Source of the DNA: Bacteriovoracaceae bacterium UBA3083
GTDB lineage: Bacteria > Bdellovibrionota > Bacteriovoracia > Bacteriovoracales > Bacteriovoracaceae
Direction: 5' to 3'
Assembly (NCBI GenBank): GCA_002366565.1
Contig: DFBJ01000009.1
Location: 62,001 to 126,000, forward strand
Length of the DNA: 64,000 nucleotides
Under the pieces are notes generated by a model. The model made no database searches and was not told the origin of the DNA. It saw only the letters and a list, made by a program, of their open reading frames with translations. The position numbers and the translations under genes are program-made. Numbering within the stretch: position 1 is the first letter of the stretch; each line of letters begins with the position of its first letter. Below are positions 8,411-17,150 of this stretch, piece by piece.

Positions 8411-10711
8411 CTATCCTTCTTTTTCTTCTTCTGCTAATAGAGCAGTAATATTAGACATGTTAACAATCTCAGAGATTGTAGCAGTTCTTTGAATAATATT
8501 AACAGTATCGTTCATACTAACAAGAATTGGTCCAATAGCATCTGCTTCACTTAATTGTTGTAGAAGCTTGTAACTAATATTGGCAGAGTTTAAGTCTGGG
8601 AAGATTAAGATATCTGCAGGCCCTTTCATGTCAGCGAAGCTGAATAGCTTTTCTTTGATGTAAGCATTTACTGCTACGTCAGCTTGCATTTCACCCTCTA
8701 CATTTAAAGAAGGATATCTTTCGTGACAAAGCTTAACAGCTTTCTTCATCTTCTTTGCACCTGGGTGGTTATTTGAACCAAAGTTTGAATAACTAACAAA
8801 TGCAATATTTGGATCTCTGTTAATTAGTTGCTTAAATAACTTTGCAGTTGATTTTGCAATATCGCATAGGTCCTCTGGTGAAGGATCTATTTGTGCTGTT
8901 GTATCTGCTAAGAATAGAATTCTATTTTTAAAGATTAGAATGTAAACACCAGCAGCTTTCATTGATTCTTGAGTACCAACAACGTTGATAATTGGCTTAA
9001 AGCATTCTGGGTAACTTAGAGTAGGTCCAGATAGCATTGTATCTGCCATTCCTTTTCTAACCATCATAGCGCCAAAGTAGTTCTCTTGAGCCATCTTATC
9101 TTCAGCATGATAGATACTAACTCCATCTCTATGCTTCATTGAACAGTATTCTCTATAGAACTCTTTGAATCTTTCGTGCTTAGTTGGCTCAATAATTTCA
9201 AGACTACTTAGTCTTGATAAACCAAGTTTTTCCATTCTATTTAAAATGGTTTCTTTGTTACCAAGTAGGATTGGCTCAATTCTTCCTTCATCTTGAAGTA
9301 GTTTAACTGCTTCTAGAATTCTAGTGTTAGCTCCCTCTGCAAAAACAACTTTAGTTTTCTTTCCATTTGTTTTTACTCTTGAACTTAATCTATCTCTTAG
9401 CGACTTTAAGAATCTAGCAGAACTACCAAGTCTTTCTTCTAGGTGCTTAGCATATTCATTAAGGTCTGCAATTGGGTTCTTAGCTACACCTGAATCCATT
9501 GCTGCTTTAGCAACAGCAGGAGAAACTCTAGTAAGAACTCTTGTATCAAATGGTTTTGGAATTAAGTATTCTCTACCAAATTTGAAGCTCTGACCTGAGT
9601 ATGCCATTTTAACTTCTTCTGGAACTTCTTCTTTTGCTAGACTTGCAAGTGCTCTAACTGCAGCAAGCTTCATTTCATCATTGATCTTCGTTGCTCTAAC
9701 GTCTAAAGCTCCTCTAAAGATAAATGGAAAACCTAGTACGTTATTAACTTGGTTAGGAAAGTCTGATCTTCCCGTGGCCATAATAACATCAGTTCTTACG
9801 GCGTGTGCTTCATGTGGGTAAATTTCTGGCTCTGGGTTTGCCATAGCAAAGATGATTGGATCTTTAGCCATAGTCTTAACCATTTCTCCAGTAAGAACAC
9901 CTCTAGCTGAACAACCAATAAATGCATCAGCTCCATCAAGAGCATCTGCAAGAGTTCTACATTCTGAATCAACAGCAAACTCTTCTTTGTATTTATTCAT
10001 TCCGTTTTCACGGCCCTTATAGATAACCCCTTTAGAGTCACACATAAGTAGGTTTTCATTCTTAACGCCTAGGTTAAAGAATAGCTTTGCACATGCCATT
10101 GCCGCAGCTCCAGCACCACTGAATACTACCTTTACCTGATCCATTTTCTTTTCTGCTATTTCAATTGCATTAATGAAACCTGCAGATGCAATTATTGCAG
10201 TACCATGTTGATCATCATGGAATACTGGAATATTCATTTTTTCGATTAATTGTTTTTCAATTTCAAAACACTCAGGGGCTTTTATGTCTTCTAGGTTGAT
10301 ACCACCAAAAGTTGGCTCAAGTGACTTAACGACATTAACCATACCTTCAACAGTAGTCTCGTTAACTTCAATATCGAATACATCTACATCAGCAAATCTT
10401 TTGAATAGAACGCCTTTACCTTCCATTACTGGCTTACTCGCAAGAGCTCCAATATCTCCAAGACCTAAGACTGCAGTACCATTAGAAATTACACCAACTA
10501 GGTTTCCTTTACTTGTGTACTTAAATGCATCTTCAGGGTTCTTAGCAATTTCTAAACAAGGAGCGGCTACACCTGGCGTATATGCTAGTGCTAGGTCTTC
10601 TGCTGTAAGACATGCCTTAGTCGCGACGACCTCTATTTTTCCTGGTCTTTCACCATTGTGATAGTCCAGTGCTTGTTTATTTCTTTCTTCATTTGTAGGT
10701 TTCGTGCTCAT
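8411..10711 (-). CDS. maeB: NADP-dependent malic enzyme with C-terminal phosphotransacetylase-like domain
   Basis: Malic enzyme decarboxylates malate to pyruvate with reduction of NADP. Residues about 1-430 are the malic enzyme: LAYTPGVAAPCLEI, the FHDDQHGTA metal-binding motif, VVFSGAGAAA of the Rossmann fold and MANPEPEIYP. Residues about 440-766 resemble phosphate acetyltransferase (VVFAEGANTRILEA, SYSNFGSNNH), the regulatory, usually non-catalytic module of MaeB-type enzymes. I chose the ATG at 10711, which has AAGGA 7 bases upstream; an ATG 24 bases further up has no ribosome binding site. It heads the minus-strand run with ridA. Confidence 0.94.
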   Translation of the reverse strand: MSTKPTNEERNKQALDYHNGERPGKIEVVATKACLTAEDLALAYTPGVAAPCLEIAKNPEDAFKYTSKGNLVGVISNGTAVLGLGDIGALASKPVMEGKGVLFKRFADVDVFDIEVNETTVEGMVNVVKSLEPTFGGINLEDIKAPECFEIEKQLIEKMNIPVFHDDQHGTAIIASAGFINAIEIAEKKMDQVKVVFSGAGAAAMACAKLFFNLGVKNENLLMCDSKGVIYKGRENGMNKYKEEFAVDSECRTLADALDGADAFIGCSARGVLTGEMVKTMAKDPIIFAMANPEPEIYPHEAHAVRTDVIMATGRSDFPNQVNNVLGFPFIFRGALDVRATKINDEMKLAAVRALASLAKEEVPEEVKMAYSGQSFKFGREYLIPKPFDTRVLTRVSPAVAKAAMDSGVAKNPIADLNEYAKHLEERLGSSARFLKSLRDRLSSRVKTNGKKTKVVFAEGANTRILEAVKLLQDEGRIEPILLGNKETILNRMEKLGLSRLSSLEIIEPTKHERFKEFYREYCSMKHRDGVSIYHAEDKMAQENYFGAMMVRKGMADTMLSGPTLSYPECFKPIINVVGTQESMKAAGVYILIFKNRILFLADTTAQIDPSPEDLCDIAKSTAKLFKQLINRDPNIAFVSYSNFGSNNHPGAKKMKKAVKLCHERYPSLNVEGEMQADVAVNAYIKEKLFSFADMKGPADILIFPDLNSANISYKLLQQLSEADAIGPILVSMNDTVNIIQRTATISEIVNMSNITALLAEEEKEG

Positions 10712-10796
10712 CGAAACATCCTTTTTTTGATTCATGATTTAAAGTATACAAGAATAATTCAAAGATATTGAAATGGCACGAAATGAGACTCTTTTT

Positions 10797-12242
10797 TTAG
10801 TCTTTGCGCGCTGTGACTTCAGCTTTATTTAAAGAGGTAAAATAGAAGATTAAAAGCATAGAAGCTGTCGTGAAAACACCTATATAGAGCTCATCTACAT
10901 TTTGCCAGAACGCATCGTGTGAAGCGTTGCGCCAGTATGAGGTGGTGATAACTCCAAAAATACAAGTAACTACAAATTGTTTATCACTAATTCTATTTGG
11001 GAAGATATAGCCAAATAAGACTGGAAATAATAAACAAGCAGCTGAAAGACTACCTAATGTTTTCCAGACTGACTTAATGTTGCCATCAAATACTTGGGCC
11101 ATAATAATTGCAAGAATACCAACGATTAATACTCCTGCATGGTGAACCATAGGGTTTGACCTAAATCTTTTAGGTGCAAGGTCAAAGGCAAGAGTCGTAC
11201 CTGCAAGGAATAGGTAAGAATCGATGGTTGATAGAATTGTAGCTAGTACACCTGCGAGCATTAATCCTCTTAGTCCATCTGGTAAGATTTGAGCCGCATA
11301 TAGTAAGTAAGCGTGCGATGACTCAGCTTCAGGAATTACTGCTTTTGCATACATTGCTCCAAAAGTTGTACAAATATCAAAGCAAAACCAAATAAATGTT
11401 GAAATTAAAATTCCCTTCTTAGCAGTCTTTGGTGAGTCAGCAGCGAAGCATCGTTGATAAAAATTAGGGTCTACAAGAGTTGATAGAGCAATAAATCCCC
11501 AGACAAAAGTTGTTCCTATTCCCATTGTTCCGGTTAGAGAGAAGTAGCTGCTTGGTAAGTTCTCTTGTAGAAAGTTAAGTCCCCCAAAGTTTGAAACACT
11601 TAAAACTAGAACGAGTAGTACAGCAAAACACATTACAAAGAATTGTACTAAATCTGAAAAGACAACAGCTCTAAATCCTCCCCACATAGAGTAGAGTAGA
11701 ACAAAACTTACTCCTATCGCTGTATTGATCCATAATTCTCCTCCAAAGAGCATCTTTGAAAAAATTCCAAGGCTAATAGCATAGGCTATTGGGAGTACGT
11801 TAAAGAAGTTGAAGATAGCGCTTAGTTGGGCAGATCTTGGACCAAACATTTTTCCAATAAGATCGGGGAGAGTAAGGGCTTCTCTACCTTTTATTTTATC
11901 TATAATGAAGAATGCGAAAATAATATAGGCCACATACCAGAATGCACCTTGGGTAACAAAGTTGTAGATACCATTGTTGAAAGCTATTTCTGTAACACCA
12001 AAAATTCCTCCATACCAAGTTGCAACTAGAGTCGCAATAAATAGAGGAAGAGTTAGCTGCCTTCCCATTAGAAGTAGGTCTAAGTAAGTCGTTTCATCGT
12101 CTTCTTTTAACTCTGACTTCTCTTTTAGTCTCATTCCCCATAGAACACTCACTCCAGTTAGCGCCAAGACAATAAGAAATACTGTCCAGTCTAGAGGTGT
12201 AATAGTGTCTATCAAATTGATATTAGATTTTATCTGATTCAT
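10797..12242 (-). CDS. Sodium:solute symporter, probable thiamine (or precursor) importer
   Basis: The 481-residue protein has about 13 hydrophobic segments and family marks of sodium:solute symporters: LVATWYGGIFGVTE early, SMWGGFRAVVFSDLVQF mid-chain, and TILSTIDSYLFLAG. These resemble PanF/PutP-like carriers, which co-transport Na+ and a small solute across the inner membrane. The key evidence for substrate is the TPP riboswitch directly upstream, which in bacteria controls thiamine synthesis or uptake genes. No thiamine synthesis gene lies nearby, so import of thiamine or a pyrimidine or thiazole precursor is the likely role. It is a stand-alone transcription unit, divergent from oxyR. 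The ribosome binding site GGAG is 6 bases before the ATG and touches the riboswitch 3' end. Confidence 0.85.
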   Translation of the reverse strand: MNQIKSNINLIDTITPLDWTVFLIVLALTGVSVLWGMRLKEKSELKEDDETTYLDLLLMGRQLTLPLFIATLVATWYGGIFGVTEIAFNNGIYNFVTQGAFWYVAYIIFAFFIIDKIKGREALTLPDLIGKMFGPRSAQLSAIFNFFNVLPIAYAISLGIFSKMLFGGELWINTAIGVSFVLLYSMWGGFRAVVFSDLVQFFVMCFAVLLVLVLSVSNFGGLNFLQENLPSSYFSLTGTMGIGTTFVWGFIALSTLVDPNFYQRCFAADSPKTAKKGILISTFIWFCFDICTTFGAMYAKAVIPEAESSHAYLLYAAQILPDGLRGLMLAGVLATILSTIDSYLFLAGTTLAFDLAPKRFRSNPMVHHAGVLIVGILAIIMAQVFDGNIKSVWKTLGSLSAACLLFPVLFGYIFPNRISDKQFVVTCIFGVITTSYWRNASHDAFWQNVDELYIGVFTTASMLLIFYFTSLNKAEVTARKD

Positions 12243-12243
12243 G

Positions 12244-12325
12244 GATCTCCTTACGGCAGAATTACCTGCATCAAGTTTAAAAGGGTCGAGTTATAAACTC
12301 CTCTCAGCTAAAAGCTCCCCTGATT
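12244..12325 (-). promoter_or_regulatory. TPP (THI-element) riboswitch
   Basis: Read on the minus strand, the leader has the conserved THI-element blocks in order. GGGGAGC lies at 12320-12314 and CTGAGA at 12307-12302. An ACCC motif follows, then an AACTTGATGCAGGTAAT core and a TGCCGTAAGGAG end, close to the consensus AACCTGAT-CNGG-TAATACNGNCG-AGGGA. The helix carrying CAGG/CTG is intact. The 3' end merges with the GGAG ribosome binding site of the symporter, so ligand binding probably blocks translation initiation, as in most Gram-negative TPP riboswitches. A possible minus-strand -10 (TATAAT) lies at 12365-12360. Confidence 0.93.
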
Positions 12326-12396
12326 TATAAAAGGTGTATTGTAGTGTGATCTTATCTTTATTATACTAATAATACTTGTGCAATGGGAGAAATTAC

Positions 12397-13341
12397 ATGA
12401 CTTTAACTCAACTTGAGTATGTTGTAGCTGTAAATAAACACAGACACTTTAAAAAAGCAGCAATGGAGTGCAATGTCACTCAACCAACATTGAGTATGCA
12501 ATTACAAAAGCTAGAAGATGAACTTGGTGTGATACTTTTTGATAGATCAAAATCTCCAATTCGTCCTACCCTAGAAGGTGACAAGGTTATTAAGCAGGCA
12601 CAAGTTGTGATTAAGGAATATAATCGCATTTTTCATATCCTAGAAAATTCACAAGGTGAAGTTTCAGGCAAGTTTAGGCTTGCTGTAATCCCTACTCTTG
12701 CTCCATATATAATTCCTCTTTTTGCTAAAAAATTTGCAGATAAATATCCTAGAGTTGAACTTGTTATTGAAGAGTTTAAGACAGAAGAAATAATTGAGCT
12801 CCTAGATAAAGAAGAGATTGATGCTGCGATTTTAGTTACACCTCTTCAAGAGCCCTCTCTTATTGAAAGAGTATTATTTTACGAACCATTCTTCTTGTTC
12901 ACATCACCAGATCAAGATCTTTATAAGAAAAAGAAAGTTAGAGAGTCAGACCTCTCTAAGAATAGTCTCTGGTTATTAAATGAAGGTCATTGCCTTAGGA
13001 CTCAAGTTTTAAAAGTTTGTACAATGAATTTAGAAAATAGTTCTTATAAAAATCTAAGATTTGAATCAGGTAATTTAGAAACGCTTAAGAATCTTGTTGT
13101 TCAAAGCTCTGGTTATACTTTACTTCCATACCTTGCAACTCTTGACTTAAGTAGCTCTCGAAAGAAAATGATTAGAGAGTTTTATAAGCCTGCTCCTACA
13201 CGTGAAGTCTCTATTGTTTATGGAAGAATATTTTTAAAAGAGAAAATTATAGATGCTCTTGAAGAGACTATTGTTTCAGTTTTACCGAAAGAGATACGTT
13301 CTTTAAAAGATGGAGACCTCTCAATCGTCGATCTACATTGA
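12397..13341 (+). CDS. oxyR: LysR-type hydrogen-peroxide sensor, OxyR-like
   Basis: This LysR-type regulator of 314 residues has an N-terminal winged helix (MTLTQLEYVVAV, VTQPTLSMQLQKLEDELG) and a C-terminal sensor domain. The sensor carries LNEGHCLRTQVLKVC, with two cysteines nine residues apart, as Cys199 and Cys208 of E. coli OxyR (GHCLRDQAMGFC). These form the disulfide that activates OxyR on peroxide exposure. I chose the ATG at 12397, preceded by GGGAG; an in-frame TTG 21 bases upstream adds residues absent from the family. Targets are not adjacent: the divergent gene is the riboswitch-controlled symporter. Confidence 0.9.
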   Translation: MTLTQLEYVVAVNKHRHFKKAAMECNVTQPTLSMQLQKLEDELGVILFDRSKSPIRPTLEGDKVIKQAQVVIKEYNRIFHILENSQGEVSGKFRLAVIPTLAPYIIPLFAKKFADKYPRVELVIEEFKTEEIIELLDKEEIDAAILVTPLQEPSLIERVLFYEPFFLFTSPDQDLYKKKKVRESDLSKNSLWLLNEGHCLRTQVLKVCTMNLENSSYKNLRFESGNLETLKNLVVQSSGYTLLPYLATLDLSSSRKKMIREFYKPAPTREVSIVYGRIFLKEKIIDALEETIVSVLPKEIRSLKDGDLSIVDLH

Positions 13342-13539
13342 TTTTTTCAGTGTCAAAATGATCCACTTTAAAAAAAGTAACTCTAAGTTACTAAGATTGT
13401 GTTTAAGGTTTTCATAAAAAATTGATAGAAGTTGTTAGTAAATAAAGACGGTCATTCAGGAATCCTCTAGGTATATTATTTCCAACTTTTTCAGAATCTG
13501 CTTCTGGAAATTTCATACTTAGGAAAGGGAGTCCTTACT

Positions 13540-15018
13540 ATGATGATCACCTCGTTGAATGGCCTAAAGAATACACTTCTACTAACTCTTACATTATTGA
13601 TTGTTATTTCTTGTGGAAAGAATGATGAAACCCAATCTTTAAATCCTACAGTTTTCGATTCTCAAATAATTATTGGTTCAACTGACTGGAAAGAAATCTC
13701 AGAGTTGTCGACTACAAACTCTATTCGAAAGGCATCATCTCCTGTTGCTGATGTTACTCTTGCTGCTGTTCAATCTAGATGTACGGGCTTTTTAATTTCT
13801 GAAGATGTCTTAATGACAAATGAGCACTGTATTCCAAGTGCATCAGATGCCGTGGGAGTTACTGCGAGTTTTAGACATTTAAAAGGTGTGAGTGAATCCT
13901 CATGGGAAACGTATGATTGTAGTACATTTCTTATGAATAATGTTGAGCATGACTTTGCACTTCTTAAGTGTTCTGGGAGTCCTGGAAGAAAGTTTGGATT
14001 CGTGAGTATTGATTCAAATGAGAAGAGTACTGGTCTCTCTGTATATGTAGTTCAACAAAATTGTGACTATTATTTAGAAAGAGGTTGTGATTGGACTAAG
14101 AAGTACTCTACTGGAAGCTTTACTGAGGTAAGTGATGAGTACACACATAACGCTGATACATTAGGAGGATCTTCTGGCTCTCCTGTATTTGATAGTGCAA
14201 CTCATAAGGTTGTAGGTCTACATCATGCTGGTTATGGAAATAATGGACTAGGAAGAGGGTATGAAAACTATGCTGTAAAAATGAGTGAGATTGTACCGGT
14301 TATTAATTCTCAATATCCTGATCTTTTATCAAGTGATGTCGATAGTCCTGTTTCATCTGGGAATAATAATTCTTTATCTAGTGCTTTTAAACTTACTGGT
14401 AAGACTCAAGTGGTCTCTGGGCAAGGTATTAGTAGTGAAGATGAATTTGATTACTATACAGTTAAGGCAAAAAAGAATTCTAACGTTTCAGTTAAAGTTA
14501 AATTTTATCATTCAAAAGGTGACTTAGATGTCTATGTTGTTTCTTCTAATGGAGAGGTCCTAGAAAAGTTTGAATCTTCAACTGATGATGAAAGCTTTTC
14601 ATTTAAATCTTTAGGTGAAGAGGTTTACTTTGTAGTTCTTGGATATAGAGGAGCAGTAAATACATACACTCTCTCAGTAGATGTTGTTGATTCTAATGTA
14701 AAGAATGATTCTTTTGAAAGTGCAAGTCAGCTTGATTTTTTCCAAGAAGAGGAGTTCTCTCTATCTGAAAATGATAAAGACTTCTTTTTCTTTGATCTCA
14801 CATCAACGAGAAGTGTTGATATAAAAGTAGAGTTCGCACATGCAAAGGGTGATTTGGACGTTAAAGTTTTTGATGTAAATAAAAAACTAGTGGCAAGTTC
14901 ATTGAGCACTATGGATATTGAAGAAGTTTCAAAATATCTTTCAAAAGGAAGGTATTACGTTCAAATCTACGGATATAAAGGCGTAGGAAATTCTTATAAG
15001 ATTATTCTTAGTAAATAA
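13540..15018 (+). CDS. Secreted trypsin-like serine protease lipoprotein with two PPC domains
   Basis: A lipoprotein signal (about 25 residues, lipobox VISC) is followed by a trypsin/V8-like protease domain. The triad is visible as His in MTNEHCIP, Asp in EHDFALLKC and Ser in GGSSGSPVF. Two bacterial pre-peptidase C-terminal (PPC) domains follow from about residue 285, each with a GDLDVYV/GDLDVKV core. PPC domains are often removed or aid secretion of proteases. A GGGAG ribosome binding site precedes the ATG pair at 13540. The next gene is a shorter paralogue without PPC domains, probably from a tandem duplication. The 199-base gap upstream (13341-13540) shows only a weak GTAACT/AGTTAC hairpin. 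Confidence 0.9.
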   Translation: MMITSLNGLKNTLLLTLTLLIVISCGKNDETQSLNPTVFDSQIIIGSTDWKEISELSTTNSIRKASSPVADVTLAAVQSRCTGFLISEDVLMTNEHCIPSASDAVGVTASFRHLKGVSESSWETYDCSTFLMNNVEHDFALLKCSGSPGRKFGFVSIDSNEKSTGLSVYVVQQNCDYYLERGCDWTKKYSTGSFTEVSDEYTHNADTLGGSSGSPVFDSATHKVVGLHHAGYGNNGLGRGYENYAVKMSEIVPVINSQYPDLLSSDVDSPVSSGNNNSLSSAFKLTGKTQVVSGQGISSEDEFDYYTVKAKKNSNVSVKVKFYHSKGDLDVYVVSSNGEVLEKFESSTDDESFSFKSLGEEVYFVVLGYRGAVNTYTLSVDVVDSNVKNDSFESASQLDFFQEEEFSLSENDKDFFFFDLTSTRSVDIKVEFAHAKGDLDVKVFDVNKKLVASSLSTMDIEEVSKYLSKGRYYVQIYGYKGVGNSYKIILSK

Positions 15019-15027
15019 ATAATTTTA

Positions 15028-15056
15028 GGGGACGTTTATATGTCCCCATGCTTTTT
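15028..15056 (+). terminator. Rho-independent terminator after the PPC protease
   Basis: A GGGGAC/GTCCCC stem with an 8-base loop starts 10 bases after the stop and is followed by ATGCTTTTTATTT. It separates the two protease paralogues into independent transcription units. Confidence 0.75.
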
Positions 15057-15173
15057 ATTTAAAAGTGTATCCCCTTTTGTAAACATTACTGATTCGGTGT
15101 TTGTACGAATGTCTATTTTTAATAACTGTTAGTATCGAGAAAATAAAATCTTAATTAAACTAGGAGATAAATT

Positions 15174-15992
15174 ATTTCTTTCTTTGATACAAAATATTTT
15201 CAGTTACCCTTAATAGTATTTGTTTCTCTGTTGATTTCTTCTTGCGGGAAGAACTCTGAGATTAACTCCTCTGTGAGTAAACACATCTTATCTAATGGGT
15301 ATATTGGAGATTTAGTTTGGGGAGAAATCGCTGACCTCGCTCTAGAAGATCCTGTACGTAGGGCCTCATCACCAATTGCAAATATTGTTATTCCAGTTAT
15401 GAGAACTAGATGTACAAGTTTCTTAATCTCTAAAGATATACTTATCACTAGCGGTCATTGTGTTCCACATGTAGGTGCTGCAAAAAGAGTTATGGCAAAT
15501 TTTAGACATCTAGGTAATGAAGAAGATTCATCAGAGCATGTCTATGATTGCAGCACTTTTTTAATGAGTAGTATGGAGCATGACTTTGCTTTATTAAAGT
15601 GTGAAGGAAGTCCTGGTGAAAAATACGGAGTTGTAGATATTGATTTAAAAGATATAGAAATAGATTCCTTAGTATATGTTGTTCAACAAAATTGTGATTA
15701 TCTTTCTAAGAGTTACTGTGAGTGGACTAAGAAGTATTCTAAGGGATTAATCATGCATAGTGGTGATGATAGATACTATTACAATGCAGACACATTAGGG
15801 GGCTCATCTGGCTCACCAGTGATTGATGAAAATACTCATAAAGTAATTGGAATTCATACAGGGGGAAAGAAACATCCTAAAACAGGAAAAACATTAGCTA
15901 ATTATTCTTCAAAGATGAGTCATATTGTTTCAACAATTAATAAATATTTTCCAGAACTCTTAAACAGTAAAGATCAAGAATCATTTCTCTAA
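15174..15992 (+). CDS. Secreted trypsin-like serine protease lipoprotein, apparent ATT start
   Basis: This protease paralogue keeps the triad: His in ITSGHCVP, Asp in EHDFALLKC and Ser in GGSSGSPVI. It lacks the PPC domains of the upstream copy. The only usual start codon near the N-terminus is TTG at 15231, but it would begin inside the signal peptide (MISSCGKN). Reading upstream in frame gives a full hydrophobic signal (FQLPLIVFVSLLISSC, lipobox ISSC) back to two ATT codons at 15171 and 15174, just after a stop at 15168-15170. A perfect AGGAG at 15162-15166 lies 7 bases before the second ATT. I therefore place the start at ATT 15174. Its last 12 bases overlap the convergent hydrolase gene. 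Confidence 0.75.
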   Translation: MSFFDTKYFQLPLIVFVSLLISSCGKNSEINSSVSKHILSNGYIGDLVWGEIADLALEDPVRRASSPIANIVIPVMRTRCTSFLISKDILITSGHCVPHVGAAKRVMANFRHLGNEEDSSEHVYDCSTFLMSSMEHDFALLKCEGSPGEKYGVVDIDLKDIEIDSLVYVVQQNCDYLSKSYCEWTKKYSKGLIMHSGDDRYYYNADTLGGSSGSPVIDENTHKVIGIHTGGKKHPKTGKTLANYSSKMSHIVSTINKYFPELLNSKDQESFL

Positions 15993-16949
15993 AAGAAAAG
16001 ACTCTGTTCGCAGTTCTGACCAAAGAGTGCCTTTCTTAAAAGACTCCATGAATCCAATATGACCACCAGAAGGTGGAATTTCTAGAAAGAAGTTTTTATT
16101 TTGTTTGGCCTCTTGTACTGGGTAGCAGTCATCACCTAAGAATGGATCATTCTTAGCATTGACCATCAGTGTAGGAATCGTGATATTTTTTAATTTGTTT
16201 TTACAGCTACCTTTTTCGTAGTAATCATTCGCATCTTCAAAACCATGTAGGGGAGCAGTGAATCGATTATCAAAGTCTTGAAATGTTTTAATTTTCTTTA
16301 AGTCTCGAACATCTACCTTACTAAGACCAAGAGTGTTGTGTTTTTCTAGAATCTTATTTCTCATAGTTCCTAAAAAGTTCTCAAGATACATTTTGTTCAT
16401 AGGGCGCGAGAGTTCTTTTATAGAAGATTTGAGGTCGCATGGAGCAGATAAGACAACAGACTTCTTAATCCTTGAATTTAGCCCTTCTCCCTTAATTCCA
16501 AGATAATTCGCTGTAAGTGCAGCACCTAAACTAAAACCAAGTAAGAAAACTTCTTGGTAGTCATTATTATTTAATGTGTCTTCAATAACTAAATCTAAAT
16601 CTGTAATCGTTGCGGCGTGATAGAATTTCTCTGTCCAATTTAGCTCTCCTGAGCAACTCCTCATATTCCATGAGATAACATCAATACCAATACTATTTAA
16701 GTGCTTTGTCATTCCTCTGATATATTGAGTATCTGAAGATCCTTCTAGCCCATGAGATAGAATTGCGACTTTATTTGATCCAACTTTACTTATATCAATG
16801 TCGATAAAGTCTTTATCTTCAGTTAGGACTCTCTTTCTAGAGTATCCCACATCTTTTATCTTTCTAAAGAAGTAAGGGTATAAAGTCTGTATGTGTCCAT
16901 TCTTTAAAAGATTTGATGATTTATGAGTAGAGGGTGAGATCACGGGCAT
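15981..16949 (-). CDS. YheT-like alpha/beta hydrolase
   Basis: The 322-residue protein matches the YheT/EMB8 branch of alpha/beta hydrolases. It has the family opener NLLKNGHIQTLYP, an oxyanion loop LSHGLEGSSDTQYIRG, the nucleophile elbow GFSLGAALT (Ser near residue 145), the acid in NAKNDPFLG and the His in GGHIGFME. The triad is complete, so esterase-type activity on an unknown lipid or ester is likely. No signal peptide is present. It converges with the second protease and overlaps it by 12 bases. The 202 bases upstream (16949-17151) hold only the terminator of the ABC gene and no obvious promoter. Confidence 0.9.
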   Translation of the reverse strand: MPVISPSTHKSSNLLKNGHIQTLYPYFFRKIKDVGYSRKRVLTEDKDFIDIDISKVGSNKVAILSHGLEGSSDTQYIRGMTKHLNSIGIDVISWNMRSCSGELNWTEKFYHAATITDLDLVIEDTLNNNDYQEVFLLGFSLGAALTANYLGIKGEGLNSRIKKSVVLSAPCDLKSSIKELSRPMNKMYLENFLGTMRNKILEKHNTLGLSKVDVRDLKKIKTFQDFDNRFTAPLHGFEDANDYYEKGSCKNKLKNITIPTLMVNAKNDPFLGDDCYPVQEAKQNKNFFLEIPPSGGHIGFMESFKKGTLWSELRTESFLLEK

Positions 16950-17113
16950 TTCTATTATTCTCCTTGGGCAATATATTTATAGTATATAGTAAGAAGACTA
17001 TATTTAATCAAGATTGGATTTTTTTTCTAATAAGACTTCTTGGCTAAATAAGAGGTTGAATAAATTATGTTTATCTTTCGCGCTAAGAAGAATATCAACT
17101 AGGATTTTGATAA

Positions 17114-17138
17114 AAAAAAAGGCCCTTGTAAGGGCCTT
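17114..17138 (-). terminator. Rho-independent terminator of the peptide ABC ATPase gene
   Basis: On the minus strand AAGGCCCTT-ACA-AGGGCCTT forms a strong stem followed by nine T, 13 bases after the stop codon at 17151. Confidence 0.9.
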
Positions 17139-17150
17139 GATTTAAATAAT

